Shown piece by piece: positions 6,547-11,942 of a stretch of 11,942 nucleotides of DNA (position 1 is its first letter; each line of letters starts with the position of its first letter). Position numbers and translations under genes: made by a program. This DNA comes from Rostrohypoxylon terebratum (lineage: Eukaryota; Ascomycota; Sordariomycetes; Xylariales; Hypoxylaceae), in the NCBI GenBank assembly GCA_022497145.1, contig MU386111.1:1-11942 (forward strand), written 5' to 3'. The notes beneath the pieces were generated by a model that had not been told where the DNA came from, made no database searches, and saw only the letters and a list, made by a program, of their open reading frames with translations.

Positions 6547-9500
6547 TTACGTCTCGATATTCTCGAACAAGAATGACGGTTGACCCGGCACTGCTTGTTC
6601 AGCAAAAGGAGCTTTGACATCCACAACGCCTCCGTGAATGAGATCAGAGCCCGTCTTGCTGCCTTCGGTTACTAGCAAGACATTGACGGCCGATAACCCT
6701 GCTACCCGCTTAAGGCTGGGTACCATAGCCACGACCGTCTTACACTCATCGAAGGCTAACTTGCGTTCCGTCACCTCGCTAATCGGCTCCCCATCGCGGA
6801 GACGCTTCTTCAAGCGCTGTACAAATGGCATGGCTTCTTTTACTTTACCTATCTTAGCAACCCGACCGCTGAGCTCCTTGTCCGTGCACTTCTGCGTCAT
6901 GGTCGTCATATCCCAGGTCTCTTTTACCAGTTCGATACACTCGTTCTGCCACCTCGGGAACTCTCGAATTACGTAGATCGTCAATCGTTTGGGCTTCTTG
7001 GGGTCGAAGCTAACCTGCTTTCCCTTGGCCATCTTCTTTACTTGCGCCGACTCCGCCGACGTGATGTTCGACTGTGTCGCTAGCACATAGGCACGGGCTG
7101 CCGTAAGGCTGGCGTTAGCCTCCGGTACTTCAGGCCACTGAGCTAGCTGCACGGTTCGGGATTCACCAAGGATCTCGAGCCAGATGTACTCGGCCCAGTG
7201 CGGTGCGATCGGTGTGAGGGATAGTGCTTGTAGTCTGATGTATTTGAAGGCCAGATCCTTGTTCATCGGGATTCCTGCGGCCACACAAGTTGCCCTATAG
7301 ACGTCCTTGGCATTGATAAAATCATAGAAGCACGACTTCAGAGCCATCTTGTAATTGGTGTCCTCGTAATGCCGCTTAGCTTCTTGGATCAAAGTGTTCA
7401 TTTCGTTATCGAACAACGCATCTTCAAAGTCATTTTTCTCTGTCCGGAGATCTTGGCTCTTGGAGACCTCCTCGCACCATTCTCTGAGAGAGTGTAGTCG
7501 AAGGCTAATATAAGAATTTCTACATTAGTTATTTGCCTAGCTTCGCCGTACGGGAGTGACCAACATAGTACTATCTGCAACATCTTCGACGAAATTGGAA
7601 TCTGAGATCGTATCACCGGCGTCTGCTAGAGCGATTCGGGATGCATCGGCGCCAAATTTCTTGACAACTACGATCATGTCAGCAAGGACTATGTGGTAAG
7701 TGGGTGCACGGAGTGTCGGCTTACCGTCATCGAGAGTCATAAAGTTGCCAGTGCTTTTAGACATCTTCTCGCCGTTCAGCTGGAGGTGGCCGTTTACTCG
7801 GAAAGACTTGGGCCAGTACTCTCTGGGGAAGAGTGCGATATGATTGTAGAGAGCGAAGGTAAGGTGGTTGTTGATAAGATCCTTCCCGCTCACTCTTAGA
7901 TCCAGGGGGTAAAAGTATTCAAACTCACGACGCATCGCCTCGAGCGTCTCTTTGGAAATTTTTGACCTGGTTAAAATGTCGTCTGTGAGCTCAGTGCGAC
8001 AAAATATATAATCCCAAACCTCGTCAATCATCTGATCCGGCGCGATGTCACCAAGGCCCTTTTCTCGTCCGAATATATCACTGTGGAGGTAATGAGCTAT
8101 CGTATAGTAACTCATGTAAATCGTTGAGTCGCTCAGACTTTCTACTAGAAATTCCGGCGCCCAGGGGAGCCGGGACCCCAAGCCATATGTTCTCGCACAC
8201 GCCCATTGTTTGAGCCAGTCAAGCACTCCCAAGAACGCGTTACGAGCGTCGCTCGAGTAAGTATTGAGACCATTTCCATCCTTGTTTTCGACGTACTCGG
8301 TCGCAATCGCGCGCCACGATTCTTCCCCATAGTCAATGTAATACTGCTCCATGAGGGCCACAGTGCATTCGTCACCACTTCTACTAACGACCTTGTTCTC
8401 GGGCTCTGCATACTCGAAGGCGAGGCCAGCCTCGATTAACTGCGCCCGGACTTTGGGCTTCGCATCCGCCACTTTTTCGCCTTTGAAGTCTCCTACGAGC
8501 ATGTGACCTTGGTAGAAGCCTTCCTTGTACGCCAATTCCTTGGCTTCCTTTAATTGCTTAGTATCTTTTGGAGAAGCGATCTTCAATTTCTTGACTAGTT
8601 CAAGGGCAAGTAAATCAGAAGTTGGAGTTCTGATAATGGGTATGATCTCTAGCTCTGCCCACTCCTTGCTGATCTTATAATATTCTGCCTTCTTAGCTAA
8701 ATCGGAGATTGTGGCGTAGTCGTCGGGGGAATCTGAAGGAACGCACGTTACCACGCCCGTTCCCTTGGTCTCGAGGATCGATTCCATAGGGAGGACACGA
8801 ACACCACCTTTGTGGAAACTGAGGGGGGCATTCACCAATGTGCCTATGAGATCTGATCCTTGGATATCAGCTGTCTTCTTAATGACACCTTCTTCAGCAA
8901 ATATTTCTTGGTGGGCCATGTTCTTAGCCGCCCTTTCTGTCATGACATAGTACTCGTTAGGGGCGGCTTCATAGATGCCGTATGTGACCCTAGGTGAAAC
9001 AAAACAAGCAACTTGTCCATACATCGTTTCGGCTCGTAGGGTTGCCGGGACAAGGAATACATTGGCATTGTCGGGTAACTTTCCTCGGAGCGTCTCCTGG
9101 GCTTTGGAGGCAAATTCGAGAACTTGCATCTTGATTGCGACGTAGAGTTGTGGATTGACACCCTCACCTTCGCTCCTGTCGTGGTCCATACAGGGCTGGC
9201 CGTCCTTGATGGAATATATCGTGTGGCGCTTTCCGTACTTGATCTTGTTGAGCTCCCTCAGCCGTATCATCTGCCAGCGAACAAAGGCGTCGAAGTATGG
9301 GTTGGCATCGGTGGTGACGAACTGCCTTCTCCAGTCGATTCTGCTGCCGAAGTTGCTCAGGTCAAGCTTACAGAGAGGGGGGAAGTACTCCAGCCAATAG
9401 GCCGGATCGGCGAAGAGATGTATTTGCTGTAGCGGGATACCCATAGCTTGCATGATCTGAAATTGGTACTTCATCTTGACAGACTTGGCGGCAGCTTTGC

Positions 9501-10090
9501 CCTTCTTGGCAGTGAATTTGGTCACATCCTCCCTTTCTCTCTGGGCTGGTTTAGCGGCGGCGTCGGCGACAGGCTCCTCGTCCTCCTTGTAATTCTCGAA
9601 CTCCTGGCCAAACAACCCAACCTCCTTACACAACTTATCGGCGCATGCCTTGATGGGTAGACCGGTACAATGGTAACCCTGTGGCCATAAGACATTGATA
9701 CCCTTCATACGAAGGTAGCCGACGTGAAACTCGACTTTGCTGAAGGAGAAGGCGTGGCCTACGTGAAGGCGTCCATTTGTATAGGGGAAAGCGATCGTCC
9801 CAAAGAACTTTGGAAACTTTTCCCGCAACTCGGCAGCGGGAATGGAATGAAGAGGAATGTCAGTAGTTGAAGGAGCATTGGCATCGAAAAGACCCTGCTG
9901 CTCCCATTGCTGTTGATATTTCTTCTCTAAGGCTATTAGAGAGTCTCGCTTCTCGGTGCCTCCAAACTCCAGTCAGATAAAGGTGACGAAAAGGTAGGGA
10001 TAAGATGATATAAGTGATATATACTTTACCTTTAAGATCTTTGAGGGTTGTATTTTGAAGACCCACCATGGTTTGAGCAAGATTTGCCAT
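6547..10090 (-). CDS. CDC60: cytosolic leucyl-tRNA synthetase
   Basis: Minus-strand exons 10090-10030, 9959-7725, 7667-7565 and 7504-6547 encode 1118 residues, the usual size of fungal cytosolic LeuRS. It charges tRNA-Leu with leucine using ATP. The HIGH motif is HVGH (86-89) inside PYTNGRLHVGH, and KMSKS is at 752-756. The CP1 editing domain shows TLRAETMYGQ (327-336) and GTGVVTCVPSDSPDDYA (420-436), with the conserved Asp pair at 433-434. WACARTYGLG (606-615) is the eukaryotic/archaeal form of the post-editing motif, and the C-terminal tail ends FLFENIET, so this is not the mitochondrial enzyme. Introns are 70 nt (9960-10029, CTGAC branch), 57 nt (7668-7724, CTGAC branch) and 60 nt (7505-7564, unusual GTTGGT donor that yields ADSTILRLHSLREW). 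The second intron has no stop and is a multiple of three. The ATG at 10090 is in an excellent context (GCCATGG). Confidence 0.95.
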
Positions 10091-10320
10091 GGCGGTTATA
10101 CCATGTGTCCGTTCTCGTTATTTAGAAATTTTGCTGATGATTGAAAGTGTTGTGAGGGAAAAGTCATTCTTATTGTTTTTTTGCCGTAAGTAAACGTAAA
10201 CGGGATGGAGGGGCAGAAGGGCGTCAGAAAAAGTGCCCCATGTATTAATAATACTGCTATACACTGTCCTAGTTGACCAATCAGAAACCGGGAGATGTAT
10301 TGCATTACGGTACTATTAAT
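10091..10320 (-). promoter_or_regulatory. LeuRS upstream region with CCAAT box candidate
   Basis: Normal-composition promoter region between the LeuRS start and the AT-rich block. A CCAATCAG element (10277-10284, plus strand), matching the CCAAT-binding HAP-complex core, lies about 190 nt from the start codon. A perfect general amino-acid control site (TGACTCA) was not found; only a TGACTTT half-match is near 10163. A long open frame on the minus strand (10305-10096) has no protein-family character. Confidence 0.4.
10096..10104 (-). promoter_or_regulatory. three-codon upstream ORF (ATG GTA TAA) before LeuRS
   Basis: ATG GTA TAA ends five bases (CCGCC) before the LeuRS ATG. If it is within the mRNA leader, scanning ribosomes meet it just before the main start. 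The uORF start has A at -3, so initiation there is plausible. A regulatory role is inferred, not shown. Confidence 0.45.
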
Positions 10321-10352
10321 ACCTAAGGCATTTGCCTTAAGTTTACTTAGGG
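10321..10352. repeat. nested palindrome at the edge of the gene island
   Basis: A 7-bp inverted repeat (taaggca 10324-10330 / tgcctta 10333-10339) sits inside outer arms cctaag (10322-10327) and cttagg (10346-10351). The CCTAAG/CTTAGG core resembles the palindromic ends near 62-84 and 11836-11850, so this may be a decayed transposon end where the AT-rich block begins. Confidence 0.35.
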
Positions 10353-10695
10353 TTTTTATGTCGTTTTTTTGTTAAAACACGATTTTTTAATTAAAATATT
10401 TTACATTATTAGTTAATTAATTTAAATTTTTATAAAAATAAATTTTATTAAAATATTTAAAAATTTAAATTAATTTATTTATTTTAATTAATTTTATAAC
10501 GTTTAAAAGTTATAATATTAATTTAAATTTTTTATATTTATTAATAATTTTTATTAAATATAAAAAAACATTTTTAAAAATAAAATTTATAAAATATTTA
10601 TAAATAAACTTTTAATTTTAATAAATTTTATAAAGTATTTATACGAAAATTTTTAATTTTAACGATTTTAATTAATAATTATAAAATATTATTAA
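10353..10695. repeat. AT-rich block, RIP-like
   Basis: Nearly pure A/T up to the LTR-like element. Fewer than about ten C residues remain in the core, about half in CpG and few in CpA. No coding potential. Best explained as an ancient RIP-mutated transposon. Confidence 0.65.
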
Positions 10696-10984
10696 TGTGA
10701 CGAGCTGTGGCAATCTTTGTTCGATCTACAGCTGTTAAGAGAGATGCTGCAGTCTTTGTACATCTCCCTTCAACCTAAGACTGCTTTGTAGCTTCTAGGC
10801 TACAGATCTTAGGCTACAGTTTTCTAGAAGCTCTACAAGCTTCTAGACCACCAGCCATCATGTATAAAATGCTCCCGCTTCCTGTAGACGTAGATAGCCT
10901 CTTTTCCCTCCTCAGCTTAGAATCTTCGTCTATAGAGCTATTTCTGCCGGTACCTTGGAGTCGGTTCTGATCCTAGCCGTGACA
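10696..10984 (+). mobile_element. solo-LTR-like element, 289 nt, not RIP-mutated
   Basis: The segment has normal GC content but is embedded in AT-rich DNA on both sides. It starts TGTGACGAG and ends CCGTGACA, so it has TG...CA ends with short inverted termini (TGTNACG). A TATAAAA box (10863-10869) lies past the middle, as expected for an LTR promoter. Inside are two copies of taggctacag (10796-10805, 10810-10819) and inverted agcttctag/ctagaagct arms (10790-10798, 10824-10832, with another copy at 10838-10846). No matching 5-bp target duplication was found (attaa left, agttt right). The direct repeat GTGACGAG/GTGACAAG at its edges is an alternative reading as target duplication. Confidence 0.5.
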
Positions 10985-11825
10985 AGTTTTATATAAATAA
11001 AAAAATTATAATTTTTATTATAATTTTTTTTTATTTAACTTCAAAAAGTTATTTATTTTTATTTTTATTTTAAACGGTAATTTTAAAATAGTTTAATAAT
11101 TTTTATTTAATTTTTTAACGTAATATTAATATTATAAACTTATTTATTACTTTTATTTAATTAACTTTATAAAACGAATATATACTTTAAAATATTTAAT
11201 TTTAAAGTAATAATATTATAAGGTTAATAATTTTATTTATAAAAAAGATTTTATAAAACTTTATATTTAAATTAAAAACTAAAAAACTTAAAATTAAATA
11301 TAATAAAAATTTTATTTATTATATATTTACTTTATTATATATATATTATTTATAAATTATAATTTTAATTATTTACGATTTATAATTTATAATTTAAGTG
11401 ATTATGTAATTTTAATTTTTTAATAAGTGCGTTATTTATTAATAAATAAAGTTTTAAAAGAAAAGTATTTCGTAATATTATTTTTTTTTAAGATTTTTCT
11501 CTTTAAAGATAATTTACAAAATTTTTTTTCTTTTAATTTTCTTTTTTTTTATATTATTAACTTATTATATTTTATTTTATTAAGTATTATTAAAAAACCT
11601 TTACGTTATTTACGAAAATTAATTAAAAATAATATCGTTTTAACTTTTTTTATTTTTTAAAATAATTAAAAAAAATATTGTGTTTTTATTACGAATTAAA
11701 TAAAAAGAATATGTGGTTTTTAAGGATTTAAATTAATGTATTAAGTATATTAATGCGTAATAAACGTATTATAATGTTTTTTAATTTTTTTCGTAAAAAA
11801 GTAATTAACGTAATATTTAAGTTTT
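10985..11825. repeat. long AT-rich block, RIP-like
   Basis: About 840 nt of A/T-dominated sequence without a supported gene. The only open frame (11427-11660) is rich in Phe, Ile, Leu, Lys and Asn, as expected from base composition alone. Residual C is mainly in CpG and CpT and CpA is nearly absent, consistent with RIP of a transposon body. Confidence 0.65.
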
Positions 11826-11942
11826 TGTGACGAACCTATACTTAGGTTTAGTAAGTATAGCTTCATAAGGGGGTCTTGATTTTAAGGTAACAGTAATTGT
11901 AGAGGTCAAGTATAATCAATCAAGTATGTTCGTCAGAGAGGC
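11826..11942 (+). mobile_element. LTR-like repeat start, truncated by window edge
   Basis: Starts TGTGACGAACCTATAC directly after the AT-rich block and carries a 9-bp inverted repeat (11836-11844 / 11852-11860). It is an inverted, diverged copy of 1-98 and extends beyond the window. Most differences from that copy near its start are transitions. Family assignment is inferred from terminus and copy relationship. Confidence 0.5.

Noticed and set aside
4673..10090. LeuB-like dehydrogenase next to LeuRS as a leucine gene cluster
   Set aside because: The dehydrogenase has tartrate/D-malate branch signatures (RENTEGEYSS, LLKFRREFDQY) rather than those of isopropylmalate dehydrogenase, so the pairing is probably chance.
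10096..10305. 69-codon frame on the minus strand upstream of LeuRS
   Set aside because: No family character; only its last three codons matter as a possible minimal uORF.
11427..11660. 77-codon open frame in the AT-rich block
   Set aside because: Composition-driven (Phe, Ile, Leu, Lys, Asn) frame in RIP-like DNA with no motif.

Overview
The window looks like a piece of a filamentous ascomycete (Pezizomycotina) nuclear genome. Its genes carry short GT-AG introns with fungal branch points (CTGAC, CTAAC), and a moderate-GC gene island lies between extremely AT-rich blocks in which CpA is scarce, as expected after repeat-induced point mutation (RIP). No prokaryotic operon, RNA gene or CRISPR array was seen. 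All calls come from reading the sequence by eye; no database was searched.

Layout: 1-170 holds ends of LTR-like repeats, followed by a small AT-rich block (171-335). The island runs from about 336 to 10352 and carries four genes arranged tail to tail. On the + strand are a GT17-family glycosyltransferase (737-2283, 3 exons) and a small secreted cyanovirin-N-homology (CVNH) lectin (3476-4143, 4 exons). On the - strand are a tartrate/D-malate dehydrogenase (6047 down to 4673, 3 exons) and the cytosolic leucyl-tRNA synthetase (10090 down to 6547, 4 exons). To the right come AT-rich DNA (10353-10695), a GC-normal LTR-like element (10696-10984), a second AT-rich block (10985-11825) and another LTR-like start (11826-11942). 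That last repeat is an inverted copy of the one at 1-98, so the island is bracketed by outward-pointing copies of one repeat family.

The four genes do not form one pathway. The synthetase is housekeeping, the dehydrogenase serves organic-acid catabolism, and the GT17 and CVNH proteins belong to the secretory route. The most notable signal is intron 1 of the GT17 gene. As one intron its best splice sites break the reading frame. Read as a spliceosomal twin intron ([D1,2] stwintron: an internal intron splits the donor of an external one between its first and second base), it restores the frame with good splice sites and branch points for both steps. Other splice or translation features worth checking are an in-frame 57-nt intron next to the KMSKS loop of the synthetase, a three-codon upstream ORF just before its start, and a frame-deciding pair of acceptors in the lectin gene. 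Non-coding DNA between and inside the genes is rich in simple repeats, including a six-copy G5 repeat that could form G-quadruplexes.
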